Positions 1 to 6,690 of a stretch of DNA of 6,690 bases are shown piece by piece; within the stretch, counting starts at the first letter, position 1; each line of letters starts with the position of its first letter. Source of the stretch: JBCCIM01 sp045106435 (GTDB taxonomy: Bacteria; Bacteroidota; Rhodothermia; Rhodothermales; JAHQVL01); assembly GCA_045106435.1 (NCBI GenBank), contig JBGCEN010000359.1, forward strand, positions 1-6,690, read 5' to 3'. The position numbers and the translations under genes are program-made. The notes under the pieces were generated by a model. That model ran no database searches. It saw only the letters and a program-made list of their open reading frames with translations, and was not told the origin of the DNA.

Positions 1-900
1 GTTCTCGACGAGTGGCCTCACGCAAAGCACCAATCCATTGAATGGCACAATGAGAGCCCGACTGAGTTGTCTCAAAGCTGTTTGATGACGTTGGTTCAAC
101 AAGCCCCACCAGTGCCGAAAACCCGTTGGACAGGTTCCCGCCATGCGGAATGGCAAAAATGCGACCACCGGTTAATGCCTCGTAATCTGCCATCCAATCC
201 CAAAACACTTCAGGATCAACGGTGTCGTAAGAGCTGATCGGCACGACCTGATCGGCAAGGTCTTTACCGTCGCGGTAAATCACGTTCCTGTGCATGTTCG
301 ACCCGTTGGGCTGGGACGTCCATTCAAATCCGATAAAGGCCGTAAAAGCCCGGGTTGATTATGCTGCTCCGCTGCCTCGGTCACACGTTCCCACATTGTC
401 TGCCCAAAAGGCGTTCCCGCCAAAGGATCCTCACTAGCGAATGTGGCCTCCATCCAAAACTCATACGAAGCAATCTGAGACTCTTCGGTTTTTGGCGCCG
501 CGATCTCGGCAAGCTGTGCACCCCATTCTGCATCAGTCAAAATCGGATCCTGATCCGACAGGGCCGCAGGCAACCCGAGGTTTTCTGCATGATCCGTGAC
601 AACCAGCCAGTCCAGCGGGCGGCGCAATCGTGCCGGAATACCGTTGGAAGAGATGACCTCCTCGCCCTTGGCAAAGCGTAAGGCGTCATCCGGCGTTGTC
701 GTAGCGCCAACGAGACCTGCATCCGCGGAGAAACTTGTATGCAAATGGGAGCCGCCAAAAAAGACCTGATTTGGGAAGTCCTCCTGAAGATATGGCGAAT
801 ACTCCACATCGGTCCCGGGTCGCAGGCCAGTAAGTTCCTGCGCGAAGGCTGGAACAAAAAAGCAAAGCGTTGAAGCGGTGGAAAGCAGAATAAGGCGCAT
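1..900 (-). pseudogene. DUF3604 family protein, frameshifted and 3'-truncated by the window edge
   Basis: The start at 898-900 is supported by an AAAGGA ribosome site 7 bases upstream. The N-terminus is a clear Sec signal peptide (residues 1-20, ending AFA before QE), so the product would be exported. The motif GSHLHTSFSADAG (H52, H54) and the VVTDHAEN motif (D104-H105) are typical of DUF3604, a PHP-like, probably metal-binding hydrolase family without a settled function. The frame is lost at the A-run 344-347 (T-run on the coding strand). One added T would turn GLLRPLS into GLFTAFIGFEW, and the next frame continues with family-like sequence (QPNGSNMHRNVIYRDGKD, then AIPHGGNLSNG). Unrepaired, translation stops after about 206 residues, against several hundred for the family. 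After LSNG (about position 121) the expected MF-type continuation is missing and I cannot match the remaining reading frame. It lies 27 bp downstream of the outer membrane protein gene, probably in the same operon. A sequencing error in the short homopolymer is the main alternative to a true pseudogene. Confidence 0.5.
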
Positions 901-907
901 AGCGGTA

Positions 908-913
908 TCCTTT
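908..913 (-). promoter_or_regulatory. Ribosome binding site of the DUF3604 gene
   Basis: Reading the minus strand, AAAGGA sits 7 bases before the ATG at 898-900. This fixes the DUF3604 start, and it lies in the 27 bp gap after the outer membrane protein gene, as expected for the second gene of an operon. Confidence 0.5.
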
Positions 914-927
914 AGTCTATCATACGG

Positions 928-1890
928 TCAGATCGGAAAGGCGAGTGTGACAAACACAGACTCACCCTCCAATCGGTTTCTTACATTGAACTCGTCGAAA
1001 TACTTGATCCTGAGGGACGCAGGGCGTTGACCCATCTGGAAGGTGTAAGCTGCTGTCAGACCAATCGCGCTGACCTTGCCCTTGAACGGACCAAGGTTGG
1101 CCCCTGCACCGGAATCGCCACTTATCTGTTCGTAATGGTATCCGGTTAGCCCGGCTGAAAAGGCGGGTGAAAAGGCCTTGGCCACGGCCCATTCGAAATG
1201 AAACTCGTCGCCGGTTTCGTAGTCTGTTTCACTGTTCTCGCCGTTGAGTGTGACGCCAATGTTGCCGGAAAAATCCCACCCGGTTGCAGGGTCTATGTAA
1301 CTGGCACCAACAAACACATCCATGCCCCAGCGATTGAAGGCGACATTTGCTATTTCGCCACTTTGATAATCTCCGATCGGCACGTTAATCAGCGTGCCAA
1401 TAGTGTAATGCAAATTACCGCTGTGCCATCCAATCTGTGACCCGACAACCGGGTCGCCAAAGGTCGTTACATCGTCATCAGCACGCAACTGAGTCGGTTG
1501 CAGATTTGCTGAAACATCCTGATAACCAATTGGAAGTGTGACGCTGAAAGCCAAATTGCCACCAAGCACTTCGGTCGGTGTAGACCACAATATGCTGGTC
1601 AGGTTTACGACCGCATCCGCATCGACGTTCGCAATGAGGTTCCCGCCAAACTCGAGTTCGAGATCTGCACTGGCCGAGCCGGAATAGAAGTAGAGATCGT
1701 TCTGAACATAGGTTCCCGGCGGTGGTACGACGCCTGCCGCAGGCCCGCGGGACCCAAGCAAGTAGAAGCCGACACCACTCTCTGCAGCCTCGCTAACAGT
1801 TGGCATAGTGATCCCAACAATAATACCTACTGACGCTGACACCCCAAAACAAAACATCCCATCCAAAGTAGATGATCCTTGGCCAATCAT
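928..1890 (-). CDS. SphA / phenol-meta-degradation family outer membrane protein
   Basis: This 320-residue protein resembles the 'phenol MetA degradation-like' (SphA-type) outer membrane beta-barrel family, whose genes often sit near pathways for hydrophobic or aromatic compounds; a transport role is suspected but not established. Visible signs are a hydrophobic export signal (about residues 13-36, likely cleaved near SEA/AES), the family-like opening GVGFYLLGSRGPAAG followed by PPPGTYVQNDLYFYSG (about 40-71), and alternating aromatic/polar strands through to a short VFVTLAFPI strand at the C-terminus. Start choice is uncertain. The ATG at 1888-1890 has no good ribosome site, and the ATG at 1855-1857 (residue 12) would give a more normal signal peptide and about 309 residues. 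It is the first gene of a minus-strand pair with the DUF3604 gene and diverges from the Crp/Fnr-type gene. No frame damage is seen. Family call is by recognition of sequence pattern; substrate unknown. Confidence 0.5.
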   Translation of the reverse strand: MIGQGSSTLDGMFCFGVSASVGIIVGITMPTVSEAAESGVGFYLLGSRGPAAGVVPPPGTYVQNDLYFYSGSASADLELEFGGNLIANVDADAVVNLTSILWSTPTEVLGGNLAFSVTLPIGYQDVSANLQPTQLRADDDVTTFGDPVVGSQIGWHSGNLHYTIGTLINVPIGDYQSGEIANVAFNRWGMDVFVGASYIDPATGWDFSGNIGVTLNGENSETDYETGDEFHFEWAVAKAFSPAFSAGLTGYHYEQISGDSGAGANLGPFKGKVSAIGLTAAYTFQMGQRPASLRIKYFDEFNVRNRLEGESVFVTLAFPI

Positions 1891-1997
1891 GGCTAAACCC
1901 GGCAGCTTTGCATGAATCGTTCACTCCAAAGTTAGGTTGGTGCAATTCAAAAACAGCGACGCACTGCGCAGAAGATTGCACCGGTTCAGTCACTTGA

Positions 1998-2017
1998 GGT
2001 TTGATATCATGCAAACC
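1998..2017. promoter_or_regulatory. Palindromic Crp/Fnr-type operator candidate (TTG-N8-CAA)
   Basis: GGTTTG and CAAACC form perfect 6 bp arms around an 8 bp spacer. The core, TTGAT-ATCA-TGCAA, has the half-site spacing of FNR/DNR/NNR-type boxes (TTGAT-N4-ATCAA). It lies between a Crp/Fnr-type gene and a divergent outer membrane protein gene, so it is a natural binding site for that regulator. It covers the -35 box of the promoter at 2001-2028, which suits autorepression, and lies 117 bp upstream of the outer membrane protein start, which would allow activation in that direction. Binding is inferred; the palindrome is seen. Confidence 0.5.
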
Positions 2018-2028
2018 GGCGCTAAAAT
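2001..2028 (+). promoter_or_regulatory. Sigma70-like promoter of the Crp/Fnr-type gene
   Basis: TTGATA (2001-2006) and TAAAAT (2023-2028) are each one base off the consensus hexamers and are 16 bp apart. The expected transcript would start near 2035, leaving a short leader before the ATG at 2062. The -35 hexamer lies inside the palindrome at 1998-2017. Confidence 0.5.
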
Positions 2029-2061
2029 GCCAATGGTACACAATCAAGAATAAAAACCGGG

Positions 2062-2769
2062 ATGGGGATGGTGGACCGAACAACACGCCAATTGCTTGAA
2101 GCCGAAGGCTGGCTGTCGCTATTGCCTGTTTACCTGCGCGAAAAGGTATTCGATGCCTGCAAGATACGCAGTGCGGATGAAGGGAAAATCCTTTATCATG
2201 CGGGCGATCCTCCCGATGGCCTTTATTGCCTTTTGTCGGGGTGCCTGCGCATGGATACAGTCCAATCAGCACATGGGCCAACGATGCTAAGTCTATTTCA
2301 TGCGCGGTCATAGCTCGGAGAGATTGAGATCTTTTCAGGTATGGACAGGGTTGTGACTTTGTTGGCCCATCGACCGATAAAATATGCATATATTTCGGCA
2401 ACAGATCTTGAGGACCTTGCTAAAGATAATCCAGAGATGTGGCGCGCGCTGGGTCACCTCGCCGCAGAGCATATCCGGCTCGCGGTTGCAGGGCTTGACG
2501 ATCTCATGATCCGCTCGTCGCACCGACGACTTTCCGCCGTGCTGCTGCGCTTGTGCGGTGCGCGACTTGATGTACCAGCCGGAGAGACCGTATCAGCGCT
2601 CGATGTTACGCAGCAGGAGCTTGCGCAACTTTCAAATATGTCCCGCAGCATGGTCGGCCGTATTCTGGACGACATGGAACAAGCTGGTCAGATTGAACGG
2701 CGATACGGGCAAATTTCTTTCGTCGGACGCGACGTGCTCAAGCAACAATTGATGGAAGAAGTGTTGTAG
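2062..2769 (+). pseudogene. Crp/Fnr family transcriptional regulator interrupted by an in-frame amber codon
   Basis: Two pieces in the same frame make one 235-codon regulator of normal Crp/Fnr length. Residues 1-83 are the first part of a cyclic-nucleotide-binding-type sensor domain (GDPPDGLYCLLSGCLRM). Codon 84 is TAG (2311-2313). The text resumes at once with LGEIEIFSGMDR, the family's conserved strand that normally reads W-[FL]-G-E, so the stop sits exactly where a Trp (TGG) is expected: a single G-to-A change. The rest gives the dimer helix and a C-terminal winged helix (VTQQELAQLSNMSRSMVGRIL then GQIERRYGQISF) with a recognition helix around SRSMVGR. There is no cluster of Cys like that of FNR, so no iron-sulphur cluster is expected. 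An ATG at 2341 could restart a 142-residue fragment keeping DNA binding but little of the sensor domain, though its ribosome site is weak. Expected targets are its own promoter and the divergent outer membrane protein operon. A recent nonsense mutation is the simplest reading; sequencing error or stop readthrough is possible. Confidence 0.5.
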
Positions 2770-3070
2770 ACTTGGCAAGATGACGATGGACGATACAGCA
2801 GCCTTCTGCGCCTTAAATGCGAGGCGTTGCTCACTAGGTTTTCCATTCGCCAAGCAGCTATGCTGGCGTGGAAGCCGGATGAAGCGAACAATTTGACAGA
2901 GCCAAAATCGATGCTGTGTTTAACGTTGCCTAACCAAGCTCACCAAAGCATGGGCGTGTATTAAACTGCCGCAAAGGATGCAACTGCATTGAAATTTGAA
3001 GTCCTTTGCACGTAGATATTTGTTCTAGTGTTGCATGGTTTTTGCTTCCGTTCACTGAAAGAGGGCCGTC
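2770..3070. other. Intergenic region without a gene; one imperfect hairpin
   Basis: I see no credible coding sequence in these 301 bases. At 2848-2868 the arms CGCC-A-AGCA and TGCTGGCG pair around a GCTA loop with one bulged A. No T-run follows on either strand, so it is not a clear intrinsic terminator. The right end holds a weak promoter candidate and the ribosome site of the next gene. Confidence 0.5.
2989..3018 (+). promoter_or_regulatory. Weak promoter candidate for the phospholipase D-like gene
   Basis: TTGAAA (2989-2994) and TAGATA (3013-3018) are 18 bp apart, about 50 bases before the ATG at 3071. The -35 is good and the -10 is mediocre. It is the best match I found in this gap, but it could be chance. 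Confidence 0.5.
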
Positions 3071-4600
3071 ATGAAATCCGTAGTGTTGACAATAGGACTG
3101 TCGATGGTGCTTCTGGCAGGGTGTGCCACCGGCGACCGGACATTTGAACAAACGCCGTCCTATGCGCCTGAGCAACCTACAAATACACGGCTCAGCCTGG
3201 CCACGAAAAATCTTGGCGACCCCGGGGACGGGCGCTCCGGCGTCAGGCTCATCGGGAATGGCGAATTGGCGCTGGCAGCCCGCTTGGCGCTGGCACAGGC
3301 CGCCGACCAGACAATTGATGCGCAGTATTACCTTTTGCACAATGATTTGACCGGGCAGCTTTTCGCATGGAGCCTGTTGGAAGCCGCCGACAGAGGGGTG
3401 CGTGTACGCCTGCTGCTCGATGATATAGAAACCGAGAGCTACGACGCCACAACCGCGGCGCTGGATTCCCACGAGAACATAGAAATCAGACTTTTTAATC
3501 CGTTCTGGAGAGACCAAAGCCTGCTGGCGGCAGGTCTGACTGACTTCAAAAGGATCAACCGGCGGATGCACAACAAATCGATGACGGTGGATAACGCTAT
3601 GTCGATTGTGGGCGGTCGCAACATTGGTGATGAATACTTTTTAGCCAAAAAGCAGATGAATTATTCAGATTTGGATCTGCTTGTGGCCGGGCCCGTGGTT
3701 GGCGAGGTATCTTACAATTTTGACAAGTACTGGAACAGCAAGTTTGCCGTGCCTGCACGCGCTGTCATCGCTGAACCGGAGGACTTTAGCCTGAGTGAAG
3801 CGCGCGATCGGCTAAACGAAATCATAGGCGACGTGACGCAAACTGAGTATGCGGAAGCCGTGCGTTCGGCAAAAAGCCAGAATTTCACATCATCGACGCT
3901 CGAGCTAACTTGGGTTCCGGCCAAAATGTACTCTGACCCGCCAACCAAAGCGGCCGGTGAAGATAACCGTGAACAAATACTCGCGTCGCAGCTTGCCCCT
4001 TACTTCACCACGGCAAAATCAGAGGTTGAGATCATTTCTGCTTATTTTGTGCCACGCAAGAAAGGTACAAGTTGGTTACGCGAGCTTGCAGCCCGGGGGG
4101 TTGCGGTGAGGGTCGTCACCAATTCGCTTGCGTCAAACGATGTGAAGCCGGTCTATGCGCATTACGCCAAGCAAAGGCGTAGCCTGTTGGAGGGCGGCGT
4201 CGAGTTGTACGAACTAAGGCCAGATGCCAACCACGAGCAAAAACGGGGAATCAACTGGTTTCAATCTCAATCAGGTTTGCATGCCAAGGCGTTCACCATC
4301 GATGATAGGTATATGTTCATAGGGTCATTCAACTGGGACCCGCGATCGGTGAGTATCAACACCGAAATGGGTATTCTTATCGACTCCCCCGCATTTACCA
4401 AAAGCATGTCAGCAACGCTGAGCGAGGTTCTGCTTGCAGAAACATTTGCTGTGCGACTGGAGGAAGATAATCGTATTTCGTGGACAGAAACAGATGAGAG
4501 TAAGAGCCAAACAGTTTATCACTATGAACCTACCGGATCGTCTTGGGATCATTTCATGGCAGGTATCTATGCTTTGCTGCCGATAGGTTCGCAACTCTGA
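3071..4600 (+). CDS. Phospholipase D family lipoprotein, cardiolipin synthase C-like
   Basis: This 509-residue protein carries two complete HKD motifs: H167-N-K169-x4-D174 followed by GGRNIGDEY, and H404-A-K406-x4-D411 followed by GSFNWDPRS. Two such motifs form the single active site of the phospholipase D superfamily, which breaks and rejoins phosphodiester bonds through a phospho-histidine. The length and arrangement fit the ClsC (YmdC)-type branch, which in E. coli makes cardiolipin from phosphatidylglycerol and phosphatidylethanolamine. The N-terminus is a lipoprotein signal with lipobox LLAGC and lipidated Cys18, so the enzyme should be anchored in the envelope facing the periplasm. The start is supported by GAGGG at 3061-3065, 5 bases before the ATG. 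The gene appears intact and stands alone between two damaged regions; no partner (ClsC often has a YmdB-like neighbour) is visible. Substrate is inferred: another phospholipid transferase or hydrolase activity is possible, but membership of the superfamily is secure. Confidence 0.5.
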   Translation: MKSVVLTIGLSMVLLAGCATGDRTFEQTPSYAPEQPTNTRLSLATKNLGDPGDGRSGVRLIGNGELALAARLALAQAADQTIDAQYYLLHNDLTGQLFAWSLLEAADRGVRVRLLLDDIETESYDATTAALDSHENIEIRLFNPFWRDQSLLAAGLTDFKRINRRMHNKSMTVDNAMSIVGGRNIGDEYFLAKKQMNYSDLDLLVAGPVVGEVSYNFDKYWNSKFAVPARAVIAEPEDFSLSEARDRLNEIIGDVTQTEYAEAVRSAKSQNFTSSTLELTWVPAKMYSDPPTKAAGEDNREQILASQLAPYFTTAKSEVEIISAYFVPRKKGTSWLRELAARGVAVRVVTNSLASNDVKPVYAHYAKQRRSLLEGGVELYELRPDANHEQKRGINWFQSQSGLHAKAFTIDDRYMFIGSFNWDPRSVSINTEMGILIDSPAFTKSMSATLSEVLLAETFAVRLEEDNRISWTETDESKSQTVYHYEPTGSSWDHFMAGIYALLPIGSQL

Positions 4601-4785
4601 CTTGTCACGTTCGCAAATTACCGATGGAGTATACAATTAGCCGCCGCTGCTCGCCCGGGCACTTGCGTGTTCCGGATGTCTGTCTCCTGTGCCACTCCTT
4701 GGTTGCCACAATGAGCCAGAAAAACTCCCTTATCAAATTGCCCTATTTGGCCCGATGAGCGCTGACTTCAATCATCCGCCATATC
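4601..4785. other. Non-coding or unrecognised DNA after the phospholipase D-like gene
   Basis: Short open frames cross this stretch on both strands, but none has a ribosome site or a product I recognise. No intrinsic terminator for the upstream gene is visible. Given what follows, it is probably degraded element DNA. Confidence 0.5.
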
Positions 4786-4800
4786 TCGGCGACCGGTGTC

Positions 4801-4805
<5 letters not shown>
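4786..4805. repeat. Strong 8 bp inverted repeat (hairpin)
   Basis: TCGGCGAC (4786-4793) and GTCGCCGA (4798-4805) are perfect reverse complements around a CGGT loop. No T-run follows on either strand, so it does not look like an ordinary intrinsic terminator. It lies just before the first recognisable part of the recombinase remnant. Function unknown. Confidence 0.5.
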
Positions 4806-5565
<760 letters not shown>

Positions 5566-5579
5566 CCAATGCGTACGCT

Positions 5580-5608
5580 GTATTAGGCCAGCGAAACGGA
5601 AGGTTCAA
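5580..5608 (-). promoter_or_regulatory. Likely own promoter of tRNA-fMet
   Basis: On the minus strand TTGAAC (5608-5603) and TAATAC (5585-5580) are separated by exactly 17 bp, with the -10 ending 14 bases before the tRNA 5' end. The position is ideal and the hexamers are moderate matches. It would keep the essential initiator tRNA expressed independently of rrn transcription through the intervening gene. Confidence 0.5.
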
Positions 5609-5632
5609 GGCCATCTAATCGAAATACAGAAC

Positions 5633-6469
5633 TTATTTTTCGCCTTTTTGTGCGGGCGGTTGGTAAGTACTGGACTGATCCCAAATTTCTTTCACCCATG
5701 TGGCAGGACGCACGTACTGGCGAATGGACTTCCACTTTTTTTTACTCGCCAAGGCACGTTTCAGATGCGCGAATGGCGGTAGATGCGGGGTCCGCTTGTT
5801 GTATTGACCCGCAATTGCATCCGGTGGGTTTAAAGCGCCAGCAAATATTATCACCCGCGCGCCCTTAGGAGGTTTTGGATCGACAAAATAATTCAGTGGG
5901 AAGCGTGGTATACACTCAATCCGGTAGTGTCTGACCCATTCTTTCGGCCAGAATTTCACACCATTCGGCGCATTTTTCGTAACAAAATGCTGCTCAAACC
6001 GGTATTTGTCAGCAACAGCCTGTGGATCTGAAGCAAACAGTTCCTGCAAGGGCGCCAGCGCGCCAACAGGCATGCGATAGATCGAGGTTTGTCCAAGCTT
6101 TTGAAGCGGTTTTGCGGCATTGCGCGCTAAAACAACATCGTCAGCATCTGCAAATTCAAAAAATGCGTCCAATGGGCCGGTAATCGTCACATCAAGGTCA
6201 ACAAACAGAATGGGGCCACTCAAATCTCCAAGCTTTGGGGCCCAAAGCCGCGACTTTGGCCACTGCCCAATTGTATTTTCAGGCATGAACCCGGGCATTT
6301 CCGGCAAGTCGAAACAATCAACATCTGGATGCACACCATCACGGGTATCAGTGAAGGCCACGAAACGAAACGGCGGCGTAATATTCGCACGCACCATTTC
6401 GTACAGTCTGTTGATATAAGGGGCACCATATTTTGTTCCCCAGTTAATGCATACAACAACTTTGTCCAT
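5633..6469 (-). CDS. Glycosyltransferase-like protein between 5S rRNA and tRNA-fMet
   Basis: The 278-residue protein starts VVVCINWGTKYGAPYINRLY, a nucleotide-sugar-binding type opening, and continues FRFVAFTDTRDGV. It then has ILFVDLDVTITG, whose D-L-D (residues 91-93) is in the right place for the metal-binding DxD motif of GT-A fold glycosyltransferases. Later regions (GQTSIYRMPVG, then FEQHFVTKNAP, VKFWP, ECIPRFPLNYF) look like a conserved family I associate with Rhodobacteraceae, annotated as glycosyltransferase or hypothetical; donor and acceptor are unknown. There is no signal peptide or membrane segment, so it is probably cytoplasmic and may act on surface polysaccharide. The start is the ATG at 6467-6469; a TTG two codons upstream (6473-6475) is the only other choice before an in-frame stop. 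Neither has a clear ribosome site. The gene is intact and in the same orientation as the rRNA, with no terminator seen between 5S and it, so it may be carried on rrn transcripts. Confidence 0.5.
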   Translation of the reverse strand: MDKVVVCINWGTKYGAPYINRLYEMVRANITPPFRFVAFTDTRDGVHPDVDCFDLPEMPGFMPENTIGQWPKSRLWAPKLGDLSGPILFVDLDVTITGPLDAFFEFADADDVVLARNAAKPLQKLGQTSIYRMPVGALAPLQELFASDPQAVADKYRFEQHFVTKNAPNGVKFWPKEWVRHYRIECIPRFPLNYFVDPKPPKGARVIIFAGALNPPDAIAGQYNKRTPHLPPFAHLKRALASKKKWKSIRQYVRPATWVKEIWDQSSTYQPPAQKGEK

Positions 6470-6564
6470 GGCCAACGGCTAACAGGCGCGTAGGCTGTCA
6501 TCAAGAACAGTTTGTGTATTGGAAGAAAGCATCGAAGAGAGATACATATCAGAGGTTTTACTAG
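6470..6564. other. Spacer between 5S rRNA and the glycosyltransferase-like gene
   Basis: These 95 bases hold no GC-rich hairpin followed by a T-run and no convincing promoter in the minus direction. The absence of a visible terminator matters because it leaves read-through from 5S rRNA into the downstream gene possible. Confidence 0.5.
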
Positions 6565-6680
6565 GTTTGGCGGTGACCTACTCTCCCACGTCTTAAGACG
6601 CAGTACCATCGGCGCAACAGCACTTAACGGCCGGGTTCGGGATGGGACCGGGTGTTTTGCTTGCGCTATGACCACCAAAC
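6565..6680 (-). rRNA. rrf: 5S ribosomal RNA
   Basis: On the minus strand the sequence begins GTTTGGTGGTCATAGCGC and ends with GTCACCGCCAAAC, and these ends pair to form helix I. Inside are the conserved CCCGGTCCCATCCCGAACC and CGATGGTACTGCGTC blocks. About 116 bases is a normal 5S length. The remaining 10 bases at the window edge (6681-6690) would be the 23S-5S spacer of an rrn operon reading leftward. Confidence 0.5.
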
Positions 6681-6690
6681 CATGAAAAAC

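Noticed and set aside
1793..2401. Long open frame (about 200 codons) on the minus strand across the divergent intergenic region
   Set aside because: It overlaps the promoter/operator region and the start of the Crp-type gene, has no recognisable domain, and is antisense to clear family sequence.
2848..2868. Intrinsic terminator after the Crp-type gene
   Set aside because: The hairpin is present but has a bulge and no T-run on either strand, so I list it only as a hairpin.
2930..3571. Minus-strand open frame of about 213 codons
   Set aside because: Most of it is antisense to the phospholipase D-like gene, whose HKD motifs and lipobox settle the true frame.
6220..6678. Minus-strand open frame overlapping 5S rRNA
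   Set aside because: It reads through the 5S rRNA gene and is out of frame with the glycosyltransferase-like gene.

Overview
The window looks like an alphaproteobacterial chromosome, most likely a marine Rhodobacteraceae (Roseobacter-type) relative. This rests on the 5S rRNA and initiator tRNA sequences, the 5S-to-tRNA-fMet order, and Rhodobacteraceae-like protein sequences. It is inferred from remembered family patterns, not from a search.

Layout. Positions 1-1890 hold a probable two-gene minus-strand operon. An intact SphA/phenol-meta-degradation-type outer membrane protein (928-1890) is followed after 27 bp by a broken DUF3604 gene (1-900, running off the left edge). Diverging from it is a Crp/Fnr-type regulator (2062-2769) interrupted by one in-frame amber codon. 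The 171 bp between them carries a TTG-N8-CAA palindrome that overlaps the -35 box of a good sigma70-like promoter. After a 300 bp gap comes an intact 509-residue lipoprotein of the phospholipase D / cardiolipin synthase C type (3071-4600).

Positions 4601-5490 are degraded. They include a strong hairpin and the remains of a large serine recombinase, with no catalytic domain, several frame changes and internal deletions. Its last codons run antisense into the 3' half of a tRNA-fMet gene (5489-5565, minus). This is the footprint of an old integrated element that used the initiator tRNA gene as its target.

The right end is the tail of an rRNA operon on the minus strand: 5S rRNA (6565-6680), an intact glycosyltransferase-like gene (5633-6469), then tRNA-fMet with its own likely promoter and a textbook terminator (5446-5479). 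A protein-coding gene between 5S rRNA and tRNA-fMet is the most unusual piece of organisation here.

Overall this is a junction between conserved rrn DNA and a decaying accessory region. The outer membrane protein, the DUF3604 protein and the Crp-type regulator were probably one regulated unit, and two of the three are now disrupted. I see no CRISPR array, no complete mobile element and no convincing new defence or biosynthetic system.

[Format note: the original answer gave no feature confidence values; the 0.5 on every feature is a placeholder required by the schema, not an estimate.]
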